64,000 nucleotides of DNA from the NCBI RefSeq assembly GCF_000208745.1, contig NC_030853.1:16896241-16960240 (forward strand), in the 5' to 3' direction. This DNA is from Theobroma cacao (taxonomy: Eukaryota > Streptophyta > Magnoliopsida > Malvales > Malvaceae). The position numbers and the translations under genes are program-made. The notes under the pieces are model-generated. The model did not search any database, was not told the origin of the DNA, and was given only the letters and a program-made list of their open reading frames with translations. Below, one piece after another: positions 41,240 through 52,972 of the stretch. Position 1 is the stretch's first letter. The number at the start of each line of letters is the position of its first letter.

Positions 41240-42152
41240 CTTCAAACAAATGGAAGGGATGATATCATTAGTGACATAATATAGCCGATCTCTCTAGTTT
41301 ACAACAGACGTATATTCTTTGCCCTCTGATTATCAAATTGAACAGTAAGGTGGTTCTGTAAAAATTTAAACTTTATTTAGACAATTTCGAGTCAGATTTC
41401 TTCTCAATTCCATGATCAAATTCCAGGATTAATGCAAATAATTAATGAACATAAAAGATTCGTCATCCATAAATCAGTAAATCCCATATCAGTTCCACAG
41501 TCAGCAAACTTACCAGTTGCCACTGCCTATAATATTTTCTTCTCTTTGTTCTATGTAGAGTCCGACTACATGGGAAAAGTTGATGCTGTAATAATTGAAC
41601 AGCAGTTGACTCAAATTGTAGCTAATCTGTTGTTAATCATGAGCTCAAAACCCATTTTAATGCTCATCAATCATGACACTGGAAATACCTGTGATAGGAT
41701 CACACAACCGTGGTTTAATGCATACGATATCATAAATGCTTCAGGTAAATTTAGAATTATATGAAGGCATGGCCATCTGGACAGCTTAGGTATTCTTGAA
41801 GCCGCAAAACTCATACTTCAAATTGTGGGAATCTGATGCCATAAGCTGATGCTTTCATACTACATTCTCAGCTCTTAACCAAAGATACTGACAAATAGTT
41901 TGGCAGGAAATCCATAACACCAGGGATACACAGGCTTCCAATAGCAGAAGTTTAGAAAAATGACAAATAGATCATCAACATGATCCCAGCTGGAGCTTCA
42001 TAATCAGAGCTACATATTAGCTCTATGAAGCATCCCTCAAACTAAAATTTGGGATTTCCATAAAAGTAAGCAAGTGTCAAGGATGCAATGGTTAGCTGGA
42101 AAGTGGTGAGCATCACCTCCAGTATCATTTATTGGTCATCTACACAAAAAGT
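41240..42152. other. Upstream of CRR7 and 3' flank of the PPR gene
   Basis: No independent gene recognised. A minus-strand donor-like CTG|GTAAGT near 41512 ends a short stretch of balanced composition (about 41512-41600). It could be a 5' exon of CRR7 or PPR 3' UTR; I cannot decide. Confidence 0.4.
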
Positions 42153-43886
42153 TTAAGATACACCTTCCTCTTCAACTTCATCAGGAAACAAAGCACCATC
42201 ACTGAGGGGTACATATCCAGCATCCTTCATATGATCTACTAGTTTGACAATCACTTCAGATATTTCTTCTATCTGAGAATGGCCCTTGTCTTTCGCCACA
42301 AACTCATGTTGTACATTCCTCACCTCAATCCAACTATAAGCAGCTTCTTTACTTAGACCTCTCTCCTCCAAGAGCCTTCTCACTGCTTTAGCATCATCCC
42401 ATCTTCTAGCTGCAGCATAGACATTTGATAACATTACATACCTGGCAGCATTTCGTGGTTCCAGTTCAAATAGAGCCTCTGCTGCCCTCCTAGCAAGACC
42501 TAAGTTCCCATGGACGCGACAAGCACCCAAAAGAGCGCCCCACATGCCGACATGATTTGGTCCATTAGGAGTTCTCTCAATCATACTCATTGCCTCCTCA
42601 AGCCTGTTTTTCCTTCCAAGCAAATCAATCAAGATTGCATAATGATCAGACCTAGGGATTACACCAAAATCCTTTTCCATCAAGTCTAAAATCCTCAATC
42701 CTTTGGACACTAGACCTGTGTGATTACAAGCAGATAATGCCCCAAGAAATGTTACATGATTGGGTCTTGTGTTTGCTTTTATCATCATTCTGAACACATC
42801 AAGTGATTCCTCTCCATGCCCATTCTGAGCAAACCCAGTTATTAATGAGTTCCATGAAACAACATCCTTCTCACTTATCCTTGCAAACAGTAATTTAGCT
42901 GAATTCATGTCTCCACACTTGCAGTACATGTCAATTAAAGCATTAAAAACAAACTCATTTAATGAATCACATCTACTGCTAACTCTAACTATGTGTCCAT
43001 GGATCTGTTTACCTATTTCAATTCGGGCTAAATCCGCACAAGCACTTAAAACACAAACATATGTATAAGCATTAGGCTGCACTCTTTCCTCCAACATCTG
43101 CCAAAAAAGATTCAATGCTTCATTTCCACGCCCATTTTGTGCAAACCCTGTGATTAAACCAGTCCAAGAAACTGTATTTTTAACTGGCATTTCATTGAAT
43201 ACACGACTAGCATCCTCCAACCTAGACACTTTAGCGTAAGCAACCACCATAGAAGTCCATGAAACAACATCCCTTTCACTCATTCGACAAAAAATCCTAT
43301 ATGCACTATTCACCTCCCCACACTTCCCGTAGGCATCAATCAAAGCATTGTAAACAATCAAATCCAACTCCAAACCAAAAACTATCATAAAACCATGAAC
43401 TTGACACAACAATTTCAATGCACCTAAGCAAACACAAGCACCAACAACACTAACAACCGTATAGCGATCAATAACCAAATGATCACATTCATTTAGCATT
43501 TTCTTAAAGATATTTACTGATTCTTTGAAAAATCCATGTTGGGAAAAGCCAGAAATCAATGAATTGTAACTAACAAGATTTCTGTTCGGCATTTGATCAA
43601 ACAAGTTACGAGCTCTATCAAAGTGGCCATGTTGTAAGTACCCAGAAAGAAGAATATTCCAAGAATGGCTGTTTTTCACATGAAGCTCATCAAAGGCCTT
43701 TTGGGCACTTTTTATTTCATTGAACTTTGAGTACATGGCTATAAGATGGTTGGTTATAAAGGGGTTAAAGGTTAAAGCTTTTTTGATAAAATGCGAGTGT
43801 AAAAGTAAGCCTAGTTTCAAGTTCTTGTTTTTTATGGATTTTGAGATGAGAAATGTGTAATAATCAAAACCCAAATCTTCTTTCAT
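42153..43886 (-). CDS. PLS-class pentatricopeptide repeat protein with E domain
   Basis: An intronless ATG-started frame encodes 577 residues made almost entirely of tandem PPR motifs of P, L and S types. Examples are [79 protein letters not shown] and [20 protein letters not shown]. From about residue 455 come E and E+ type segments ([20 protein letters not shown], then [17 protein letters not shown] and [21 protein letters not shown]). There is no C-terminal DYW deaminase. Plant proteins of this class bind organellar transcripts sequence-specifically, mostly as C-to-U editing factors that recruit a DYW partner. The N-terminus lacks an obvious targeting peptide, so a start further upstream is possible. 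The specific ortholog is not identified. Confidence 0.92.
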   Translation of the reverse strand: MKEDLGFDYYTFLISKSIKNKNLKLGLLLHSHFIKKALTFNPFITNHLIAMYSKFNEIKSAQKAFDELHVKNSHSWNILLSGYLQHGHFDRARNLFDQMPNRNLVSYNSLISGFSQHGFFKESVNIFKKMLNECDHLVIDRYTVVSVVGACVCLGALKLLCQVHGFMIVFGLELDLIVYNALIDAYGKCGEVNSAYRIFCRMSERDVVSWTSMVVAYAKVSRLEDASRVFNEMPVKNTVSWTGLITGFAQNGRGNEALNLFWQMLEERVQPNAYTYVCVLSACADLARIEIGKQIHGHIVRVSSRCDSLNEFVFNALIDMYCKCGDMNSAKLLFARISEKDVVSWNSLITGFAQNGHGEESLDVFRMMIKANTRPNHVTFLGALSACNHTGLVSKGLRILDLMEKDFGVIPRSDHYAILIDLLGRKNRLEEAMSMIERTPNGPNHVGMWGALLGACRVHGNLGLARRAAEALFELEPRNAARYVMLSNVYAAARRWDDAKAVRRLLEERGLSKEAAYSWIEVRNVQHEFVAKDKGHSQIEEISEVIVKLVDHMKDAGYVPLSDGALFPDEVEEEGVS

Positions 43887-44252
43887 TCTTTTTTCCTTCT
43901 TGCTTTTGGGGTTTCTCTAGCTGCTGAAATGCATGATAATATTGAAAAGTATATTTATAGCTTAAATTTTTAAAAAGGTCAAGGCCAAAGCTTACGGTTA
44001 AAGAGCCGATGAAGCCCATTGTTGAACAGCCTTTTCTCCATTGAAAAATTATTGCCTGCAAAACTTAGCATTTTTGCTTCTTGTGTTTGTATAAAAGTGT
44101 GAAATGGTGAGGAAAATAGTACGTGCTTTGTTTAACACAGGTTTTGGAGATAACGTGATAAAATTATAAGGGAATTACACTTTGGGGCCGCCTGAACCAA
44201 AATAATAATGGGTTAGTGCCATGGCTAAAAATATTTATAAGGAAGGAAATGT
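43887..44252. other. PPR promoter region with a repeat-end fragment
   Basis: The first 150-200 bases are the presumed PPR 5' UTR and promoter. Bases 44166-44240 hold a repeat fragment (ACACTTTGGGGCCGCCTGAACCAAAATAATAATGG context). An inverted, diverged relative is at 54283-54350. Confidence 0.45.
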
Positions 44253-44824
44253 CAAATTGCAAAAGGTGAAATACACAATCCTCTTAACTTTTGATTATAA
44301 TTATGCGATTCATCAATTTTCAAAATAAGCACTCTATCTAAAAAAAATCTTTTGCTAAACATATAAGTTTAACTGTTAGTCAACTATTAATATTTATATA
44401 TATTTGATGATGTAATAATATTAAAAAGATAATTTTATCCTTCATTAATTTTAAAAATTATCAAATTATAATTTTTTTTAAAAAAAATACCTCCCACTGG
44501 CCGGTTATCCTGCAATCGAATTTGACAAAAAAGTGCTAGATTCAGTCAGAGAGCACAGATCTGGGAGCACCAGACTACGATTTGGTGTTACCTAGATTTA
44601 CTTTTTTTTTTTAAGTGATCGATTGAAGCAAAGAATCATCGTCAGCCAGTCAAAAAAAAAGAAAACAGTGAAAATATAAGAAAGGTATTTTAGACATTTC
44701 ATACCTAATATTAATGTTGTTTACACTTTTAGAGTGGAATTTTTGTTTTGAAAATTAATAGACTTACTTGTAATTATGATCAAAAGTTAAGAAAGTTTGT
44801 GTATTTTACTTGATTATCAAATTG
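44253..44824. mobile_element. Non-autonomous TIR element of the same family as 7300-8345
   Basis: The left end (44253-44350) and the reverse complement of the right end (44690-44824) match over about 100 bp: AAATACACAA, a CTTAACTTTTGAT.ATAATTA block, and ATTAATTTTCAAAA. Inside the left end comes GTTAGTCAACTATTAATATTT, shared with the element at 7300. The core includes GAGCACAGATCTGGGAGCACC, again like the GGAGC-rich core there. No transposase. About 570 bp in total. Confidence 0.65.
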
Positions 44825-45256
44825 GTAAAAGAGGATTTGCTTTTACTATCATGACCCTGATGACTAATGGATTTAAAAACAAAGCTACCTCAAAGCATTT
44901 CTTGCGATTTTCCCTCTCTTTCCAACTGGTATGTTGTCATCAATTTTTTTTTTTGATTATACATATTCTCTAGCACTTTGATAAAAGAAAATATAGGAGT
45001 TTGGATGGATAGATTCAGGAGGCTTTTGTTTTACACCCATTAGTCATTAGGGTCACAATAGTAGGGGTGAGCGGCAAGTCGGTTACAACCGACCAATCGG
45101 TCAGTGTCAACAATGATTGGCTATCATGATTCGATTGATCGAAGTCGATTATGTCATCGATTCTAGGTGATGGTTAATTCAAGGGATCGGGTTGGTGATT
45201 GAAGTAGGAACTTTCTTATCGAATTCAATCAAAAAATTGATTTTCATTTTTTTATT
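44825..45256. other. Intergenic spacer with GATCGA/CCGAC-rich words
   Basis: No gene. Bases 45064-45200 are rich in GTCGGTT, CCGACC and TCGATT words. A similar composition lies at 54110-54260 on the far side of the inverted repeat. Confidence 0.4.
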
Positions 45257-45915
45257 GGTCAAACTATTTAGGAAGTTCTTATATTATAATGTTTTCTTTA
45301 ATTTAGCCCTTTTGTTAAAAAAATTATCAGTTTAGTCTCTATATTTTGACATTTTATACTTTTAAGTCTTTATGAGTAACTTCGCTCAAATTACTCGTTA
45401 ACTATGTTGACATGTCAGACGATGCTAACTTGGCATTGACATGTCTCACAAAAAATTTCGTCATGTCAATGTTATTGTGTCACGTCAAAAGGACCAAATA
45501 ACAATAAATAATATAGTACATGAATTAAATTGAACAAAACTCTATAGTATAGGGACTTCCTTGATGCTTTTACCATTTTTTTATTTCACTTACATATGGG
45601 AATGTTGGTCTGCTATGTCGGTTGAAATGGTGTATGAAGTGTATGAAAATCTTGAAACACTATAGTTGAATGCAATTTTTTCTTATAATATGAAACAGTG
45701 TCGTTGAATGCAATTTCTACTTGCAATATGGAAGTCTACTATCTTTTGTTTTGTTAATTTATTATGTAATCCAAGAAAAAATATATTATGAAATGACATC
45801 ATTGTATTAACGTCTCATTTGTACTAGGAAATAAAATGTAACAATTTTATTCATGTTCAAATACAAACCAATTACATTGCACTATTGCATTCTCAAAAAT
45901 TAACTCAAAAAATGT
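45257..45915. repeat. Left arm of a large inverted repeat
   Basis: This arm aligns in reverse complement with 46290-46728 plus 53793-53945, which is one arm interrupted by the Copia element. The outer half (45257-45574) is itself bounded by inverted tips (GGTCAAACTATTTAGGAAGT and GGTAAAAGCATCAAGGAAGT). An 11-bp direct repeat ATTTTTTTATT flanks it on both sides (45246-45256 and 45575-45585), so it resembles a 318-bp Mutator-type MITE. The inner half shares GTGTATGAAGTGTATG, AGTTGAATGCAAT and ACAAACCAATTACA with the other arm. Confidence 0.75.
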
Positions 45916-46289
45916 AAAATCTAGTTTAATTTCTTAATTACTAATTGGATTGTGTTGATTTAATGTTGTTGCCTTAGTTTGGCAATTATAACACTGAATT
46001 TGTTGCTATTGCCAAAAGAAACTACACAACAGAAGCAAAGAAGTAAATCGAAGTCATTAGTTATTAATTTGCTAGATGGTGCATTAGTTTCAACTCAACA
46101 AAGCACTAGAAAGGTCTAATGATTTGCTGTGTGGTTGATTTTATTGTCCTGCTATTATTTTGACTATTGTTATTTTGTTGGAGCTGGTGAAAGGTCTTGG
46201 GACAAAGACAAATAAATGCATCTTGCAATTCTTTTTGTAAATAAAGTTTATGTTTTTGTAATGAAGAAATTAAACTAGATGGTATATTT
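45916..46289. other. Spacer of the large inverted repeat
   Basis: About 375 bp of unique AT-rich sequence between the arms. Only short frames are present, and nothing resembles a transposase. Confidence 0.55.
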
Positions 46290-46728
46290 TTTAAGTTAAT
46301 TATCAAGAATGCAACAATGCAGTGTAATTGGTTTGTGCTTGAACAAAAACCAAATTATTACATTTTTTATTTTCCAATACAAATGGGACGTTAATACAAT
46401 TATGTCATTTCATGATATAGTTTTTCTTGGATTTGCATAAATAGATCAACAAAACAAAAGATAGCTAGGTTTCATATTACAAGCAGAAATTGCATTCAAC
46501 TACAATGTTTCAAGATTTCCATACACTTCATACACTATTTCAGCCTATAAGGAAGGTCAATATTTCCATATGTAATGTAAAACAAAAAATGGTAAAAGTA
46601 CTCAAGAAGTCATTGTACTAAGAGTTATGTTCAATTTAATCCTTACATTCTACTATTTGGTGTAATTTGGCTCTTATAATGTGGTGAAAATTTTTTTCCC
46701 AAATTGTTTTTGTTTGACACATCAATGC
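46290..46728. repeat. Right arm of the inverted repeat, proximal part
   Basis: Inverted counterpart of 45257-45915. The MITE-like tip GGTAAAAGTACTCAAGAAGT begins at 46591. The arm is cut at 46728 by the Copia insertion (target AATGC, 46724-46728) and resumes at 53788. Confidence 0.72.
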
Positions 46729-47533
46729 TGTTAGCGTATTTTCAAAATTAAAGGATATTTCACATGATGAAAGAGCTATCATTAGCTCAAAAGTTATGTT
46801 GCGAAAAGTGACATAATGTGTCTATTAGATATAGACATGTTTTCATGTGAATGGTTATGTCTCTTGGAAGTTCATATCCAAAAGTTAAGAGACATGATTT
46901 AAAAGACACCATTGCTCAAAAGTTAAAGTGAATAGTTATTGTTTCAAGATATAACTCAAAGGTTATAACTTGTGGGATGAATAGTTATCTATTCAAAAGA
47001 TGACTATTGAAACAATAACTATATCTAAAATTTGTGTTGGCAAAAATCATAAAGATACTTTCTAGACAAAGAGGTGTCTTTATGAAGAGGTTGTGTCCTT
47101 AAAGAAGAGACACTTGGGAGCCTATATAAAGGGCTTGGTGCCAACCATTTTAGACATACAAAAGACACCAAAAGGATAACAAAAGTGTAGAGAGCAAGAG
47201 CAAGAAAGTGTTATGTTTTATTATAAACATTAACACTAGAGTTCCCACTATCTTCAAGATATTTTGAATTCCTTATCATCTACTTGCTATAGAAAGTTGG
47301 TTATAAGGCCAAGCAACTTTGCAAACACTCGAGTGTATCTAGCGATCTTCTTCGTAAGTGGTTAGACGTTGGCTTCATTGTATCCTTGAGACTATTCGCG
47401 TTATTTCCCTTTGCATACCGAGTGATGAGGGAGAAATAAGTCTTAAAGATAGACGTCTATTTGAAAGGCTCACCTTGAAGCCAATTTTGCCTATTCTTGA
47501 ATACCGTATCAAAAACCCCCATAAACACCAATA
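46729..47533 (+). repeat. Copia 5' LTR
   Basis: Starts TGTTAGCGTATTTTC and ends CCCATAAACACCAATA, where the 3' LTR ends CACCAACA. The final CA has therefore mutated to TA. A TATA-like CTATATAAAGGGC is near 47122-47133, placing the U3/R border just downstream. The LTRs are clearly alike but differ by scattered substitutions and small indels. Confidence 0.93.
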
Positions 47534-47563
47534 GTTTTAAGACTTATTTTCGTGGTATTCAAA

Positions 47564-48380
47564 ATGGCTTCCCTTAAGGAGATGGCTACCAACTTTGTCA
47601 AGTTAGATCGCTTTGATGGAGGAGACTTCATTCGATGGCAGAAAAAGATGCGCTTCCTCCTCACGATACTCAAGGTTGCATATGTTCTAGAAACACCACG
47701 ACCGAGTGAGGAAGATGGTGAAGAATCCATGGAAAGAACTCATTCGAGGCAGAAATGGGATAATGATGACTACATATGCATGGGACACATTCTCAATGGA
47801 ATGTCGGATGCATTGTTCGATATGTACCAGAACGAGACTAGTGCAAAGCAACTTTGGGACAAGTTGGAAGCACGATACATGGCGAAAGATGCAAGCAGTA
47901 TGAAATTCCTTGTTAGTTGTTTCAATAACTTTAAAATGATTGATAATCATTTTGTTATGGAGCAATTGCATGAGCTTGAATGCATTCTCAATAGCTTTAA
48001 GCGATATGGTCTTAAAATGGATGAAGCTATTGTGGTTTCTTCAATAATTGATAAGCTTCCCCCTTCATGGAGAGACACAAAGAAATTCCTTAAACATAAA
48101 AAGGAGGATATGTCTCTCGAGGACGTTGGTAATCATCTTCGAATAGAAAAAGATTATCGGAAACAAGAAGAAGTCAAGCAAGATGAAAAAGGAAAGGATT
48201 CTAATGAGAAGAATCTTGAGACTTTAAAGGTCCATGTGATGGAACACAAACCATCCAACAAGCCGGTTAAAAAAAAACATTCCCCGGGTATGAAAGACAA
48301 AAGTCTTAAGTTCAAAAGGAACAGAAAAGGGCATGTTTTTATTGTAACAAACTTGGTCACTTTAAGGCGGAATGTAGACT
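47564..48380 (+). pseudogene. Copia gag, frameshifted in the zinc knuckle
   Basis: From the ATG at 47564 the frame encodes a Copia gag (FDGGDFIRWQKKMRFLLTIL, LWDKLEARYMAKDASSMKFL, LPPSWRDTKKFLKH). Near 48330 the zinc knuckle CFYCNKLGHFKAEC appears in a different frame, after an A-rich stretch. The gag-pol continuity is therefore broken. Gag forms the virus-like particle of the retrotransposon. Confidence 0.88.
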
Positions 48381-48381
48381 T

Positions 48382-49650
48382 TTGAAAAGCAAGACACAAG
48401 GTGTGAACAATCACAAGTTTGTGGCTGTGGTTTCTGAGGTCAATCTTCTCCAAGATTGTGGAGCATGGTGGATTGACACTGGTGCAACTAATCGTGTATG
48501 CAACGACAAAAGTTTCTTCAAGACTTTGGAAGAAGTTGATGATGGAAACGTGATATACATGGGAAATTCCTCCACTACACAAGTGAAAGGAAAAGGCACC
48601 GTGGAACTTGTGTTTACTTCTAGAAAGACACTTGTACTAAACAATGTCTTCTATATACTGAAAGTAAGAAAGAACCTTGTGTCAGGTGGCTTGTTGAATA
48701 AGTATGGCTTTAAATTAATATTTGAAGCAGATAAGTTCATCTTTATAAAAGGTGGACAATATATGGGAAGCAGATATTATTGTGAAAACATGTTTAAGCT
48801 TAATGTCAATAAAAGTATTGCTAGTTCTGCTTATATTGATACATCGTTTCATGTTCATGATAGTGAAGCAATCCTAACTAATCTATGGCATAATAGATTA
48901 GGTCATGTTCACTATAGAAGAATGCATGATATGGCTAAATTAGAATTAATACCCAACATTGATGAAAGTAATGATATGTGCAAGACATGCATGGTCACTA
49001 AAATCACGAGAAGTTCATTTGCTAAGGTAGAAAGAAGCACTAAATTGCTTGAATTAATACATTCTGATGTTTGTGACATGCATAGAACTCCTTCTATCAG
49101 TGAAAAGAAATACTTCATAACATTTATTGATGACTTTTCTAGATATTGCTATGTTTACTTATTGCATGCTAAAAGTGAAGCAATAGAGAAAATTAGAATT
49201 TATAAAAGAGAAGTTGAATTGTTTTGTGAATTGTTTGTTAAATGTTTACGAAGTGATAGAGGAGGTGAATATTATAATCCCAAGTATTTTGAGTCCACCG
49301 AAATTATACACGAGACTACAGCTCTATACACACCGGAACAAAATGGTGTAGCGGACGTAAGAATCGAGTTCTTATGGAAATGGTCAATGCTTTGCTTTCT
49401 AATTCGGGTTTGGGAAAAGGATTTTGGGGCGAAGCCTTGTTAACGGCTTGCCATATATTAAATAGAATCCCAAACAAAAGAAGTAAAATTACTCCTTATG
49501 AACTACGAAAAGGATGAAAACCAAACTTTAAATATTTAAGAGTTTGGGGATGTCGAGCTATAGTAAGGGTTCCAGAGCCAAAAAAAAGGAAATTATGTGA
49601 AAAAAGAATTGAATGTATATTCATAGGATATGCTGAACATAGTAAAGCAT
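48382..49650 (+). pseudogene. Copia pol: protease and integrase, broken
   Basis: The aspartic protease motif WWIDTGATNRVC is near 48470. The GAG-pre-integrase LWHNRLGHVHYRRM and a zinc site (CKTCMVTK) precede an integrase core with FIDDFSRYCYVYLL, LRSDRGGEYYNPKYF and TPEQNGVA. A frameshift after TPEQNGVA and a stop near 49518 interrupt the frame. The D,D,E-type residues up to the frameshift are still visible. Confidence 0.88.
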
Positions 49651-51555
49651 ATTGTTTCATGGTGATAGAGCCTACTGATTCATATTCCATAAATACGGTC
49701 ATGGAATCAAAGGATGCTATCTTTGATGAAATAAGGTATAGCTCAATTCCAAGACCCAAGGAACAAATAACAAAAAGTGATAGTTTCTTAGAAAATGACG
49801 AGAAAACTATCGAGCTTCAGAGGAGTAAAAAAATTAGAAAAGCAAAGACATATGGAGCCGATTTCCTCATGTACTTAGTAGAAGGTACAAGAGAGGAAAC
49901 ATGTGAACACCTACCTTACTACTTTAATGTAGAAGGTGAAGGTGATCCTCAAACTTATGAGGAGGCAATAAAGTCTCGAGATGCTTCATTTTGGAGAGAA
50001 GCAATATAAGATGAGATGGACTTAATAATGGGAAACAAAACATGGAAATTAGTAGACCTTCCACCAGGTTCCAAGCCAATAGGTTGGATTTTCAAAAAGA
50101 AAATGAAAGTTGATGGAACCGTGGAAAAGTTTAAAGCAAGGTTAGTGGCAAAAGGCTTTAAACAAAAGGAAAGTGTTGATTATTTTGATACATATGCACC
50201 GGTAGCAAGAATAGCTACAATTAGAGTGCTTATAGCACTTGTATCTATATATAAGATGGTATTTCACCAAATGGATGTTAAGACAACATTCCTAAGTGGT
50301 GAATTAGATGAAGACGTGTATATGGAATAACTCGAAGGGTTTGTTTTTCCTGGTCAAGAAAGGAAAGTGTGTAAGCTTGTAAAATCCTTGTATGGATTAA
50401 AACAAGCGCCCAAACAATAGCATCAAAAGTTTGATGAGGTAGTGCTAGCTAATAGCTATAAGATCAATCAATTTGACAAGTGTGTCTATAGTAAGTTCCA
50501 TAACGGTAGAGGTGTCATCATTTGCTTATATGTGGATGACATATTAATATTCGATACCGATTTGGAACAAGTGGAAGACATAAAAAGGTTCTTGTCAAAG
50601 AATATTATTTCATGGTGATAGAGCCTAATGATTCATATTCCATAACTACGGTCATAGAATCAAAGGATGCTATCTTTGATGAAACAAGGTTTAGCTTAAT
50701 TCCAAGACCCAAGAAACAAATAACAAAAAGTGATAGTTTCTTAGAAAATGACGAGAAAACTATCGAGCTTCAAAGGAGTAAAAAATTAGAAAAGCAAAGA
50801 CATATGAAGCCGATTTCCTCATGTACTTAGTAGAAGGTACAAGAGAGGAAACATGTGAACACCTACCTTACTACTTTAATGTAAAAGGTGAAGGTGATCC
50901 TCAAATTTATGAGGAGGCAATAAAGTCTCGGGATGCTTTATTTTGGAGAGAAGCAATACAAGATGAGATGGACTCAATAATGGGAAACAAAACATGGAAA
51001 TTAGTAGACCTTCCACCAAGTTCCAAGCCAATAGGCTAGATTTTCAAAAAGAAAATGAAAGTTGATGGAACCGTGGAAAAGTTTAAAGCAAGGCTAGTGG
51101 CAAAAGACTTTAAACAAAAGGAAAGTGTTGATTATTTTGATACATACGCACCGGTAGTAAGAATAACTACAATTAGAGTGCTTTAGCACTTGCATCTATA
51201 TATAAGATGGTAATTCACCAAATGGATGTTAAGACAATATTTATAAGTGGTGAATTAGATGAAGACGTGTATATGGAATAATTCGAAGGGTTTGTTTTTC
51301 CTGGTCAAGAAAGGAAAGTGTGTAAGCTTGTAAAATCCTTGTATGGATTAAAACAAGCGCCCAAACAATAGCATCAAAAGTTTGATGAGGTAGTACTAGC
51401 TAATAGCTACAAGATCAATCAATTTGACAAGTGTGTCTATAGTAAGTTCCATAACGGTAGAGGTGTCATCATTTGCTTATATGTGGATGACATGTTAATA
51501 TTCGATACCGATTTGGAACAAGTGAAAGACATAAAAAGGTTCTTGTCAAAGAATT
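49650..51555 (+). repeat. Tandem duplication of 953 bp inside Copia pol
   Basis: Bases 49650-50602 (copy 1) and 50603-51555 (copy 2) are near-identical. CATGGTGATAGAGCCTA starts at 49658 and again at 50611. Both copies carry the integrase C-terminus, RT start (KARLVAKGFKQ, QMDVKTTFLSGELDEDVYME) and a YVDD active-site box (near 50528 and 51480). The unit is not a multiple of three, so the second copy is out of frame. The copies differ at scattered sites. Confidence 0.93.
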
Positions 51556-52429
51556 TTGACATGAAAGATATGGGCATGGCAGATGTTATTCTTGGTATAA
51601 GAATAACGAAAGATAATAATGGCCTAACATTGTCTCAATCTCATTACATCGAAAAGATTGTAATGAAGTATGAAAAGTCAGATTGTATGTCCATGAATAC
51701 GCCGTATGATTCTAATCTAAGGCTAGTAGCCAATGAAGACAAGCCAATAGCACAAAATGAATATGTAAGGGGATTGGATGCCTTATGTATGCAATGGTCT
51801 GTACAAGGCCGGATATTGCATTTGCGGTTGGGATGCTAAGTCGATTTACAAGTAATCCAAGTAAACAACATTGGTATGCTGTTCATAGAGTTCTAAGGTA
51901 CTTAAAGAGTACAAAGCATTATGGCATCTGCTACTCAGGTTTTCCTTCAGTTCTAGAAGGGTATACAGATGTAAGTTGGAACTCAAATAGACCGGATTAC
52001 ACATCCACGATTAGATGGATTTTTACAATTGGTGGGGGTGCTGTTTCTTGGGGTTTTAAGAAACAATCATGTCAAACGGATTCCACCATGGCGGCTGAAT
52101 TTATAGCTTTAGCATCTACCACCCAAGAAGCTGAGTGGTTGAGAGACTTACTTTATGAAATTTCGCTGTGGCCTAAGCCAATGGCACCAATCTTGATACA
52201 ATTTGATAATGAAACAACTGTATCAAAGGCATATAATCAAGCTTACAATGGAAAGAGTCGATATATTGGACTTCGACATAGCATTGTAAGGCAAAGGATT
52301 AGTGACGGTATAGTCATTATAAGTTATGTGAGCTCTGATGAAAATTTAGCAGATCCGTTTACTAAAGGTCTGAAAAAGGACCTGGTTATAAAGACCTCAA
52401 AGGGGATGGGTCTCAAGCCTATTAATTAA
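51483..52429 (+). pseudogene. Copia pol: RT end and RNase H
   Basis: After the duplication the RT thumb continues (MADVILGIRITKDNNGLTLSQ, YIEKIVMKY), then a frame change near 51785. RNase H follows, with CTRPDIAFAVGMLSRF, YCYSGFPSVLEGYTDVSWN, TDSTMAAEFIALASTTQEAEW and ENLADPFTKGL, and ends at 52429. It is complete as a domain but cut off from an intact RT. Confidence 0.9.
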
Positions 52430-52972
52430 ATCGCCAATGGTGGGAGCTCACCTCGACGCTTGCGGTTGACCTGCAAGTCTTGGGTACTGACCATTCTACC
52501 ACATGGTGATTGCAAGCACTAAATTATATTTTCCATCCCAAAGTGTATAGTGCTTGGTTCCCGTAATGTGTAAGGTAAGGCTGAATGGAAAGTTCTTAAT
52601 AGACCCATAACATATATATGTTGAAGTAATATAATTATGGGGTACTTACGATGGGGGCTACCTATATGAGTGGAAGTGCGATCACTTTTAGGAGTTAAAG
52701 GCTTGACTCTGACAACACTCATGAATGGATGCAAACACATGGCCATAAACGTGTTGGCAAAACTAGATACAATGTGAGCAAGGAAGCTTGTGTGTGTTTA
52801 ATGGCCCGACTAGTCAATGAAGAATCGATGGTTCAATGCTTGGTCAACCACTCAATTCAGACTAGAACCAACCACACTCACTAAGTGAAGGTTTAAATCT
52901 ACGGGATACCTTCATTTATGCATAAGTTTCCCAAAGTTGTTAGTATTTGGAATTTTGAAAATGGTGGGAGAT

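Noticed and set aside
43864..44061. Minus-strand frame overlapping the PPR start, considered as a frameshifted N-terminal extension
   Set aside because: It is in another frame, has no PPR or clear targeting features, and the PPR gene already has a good ATG.
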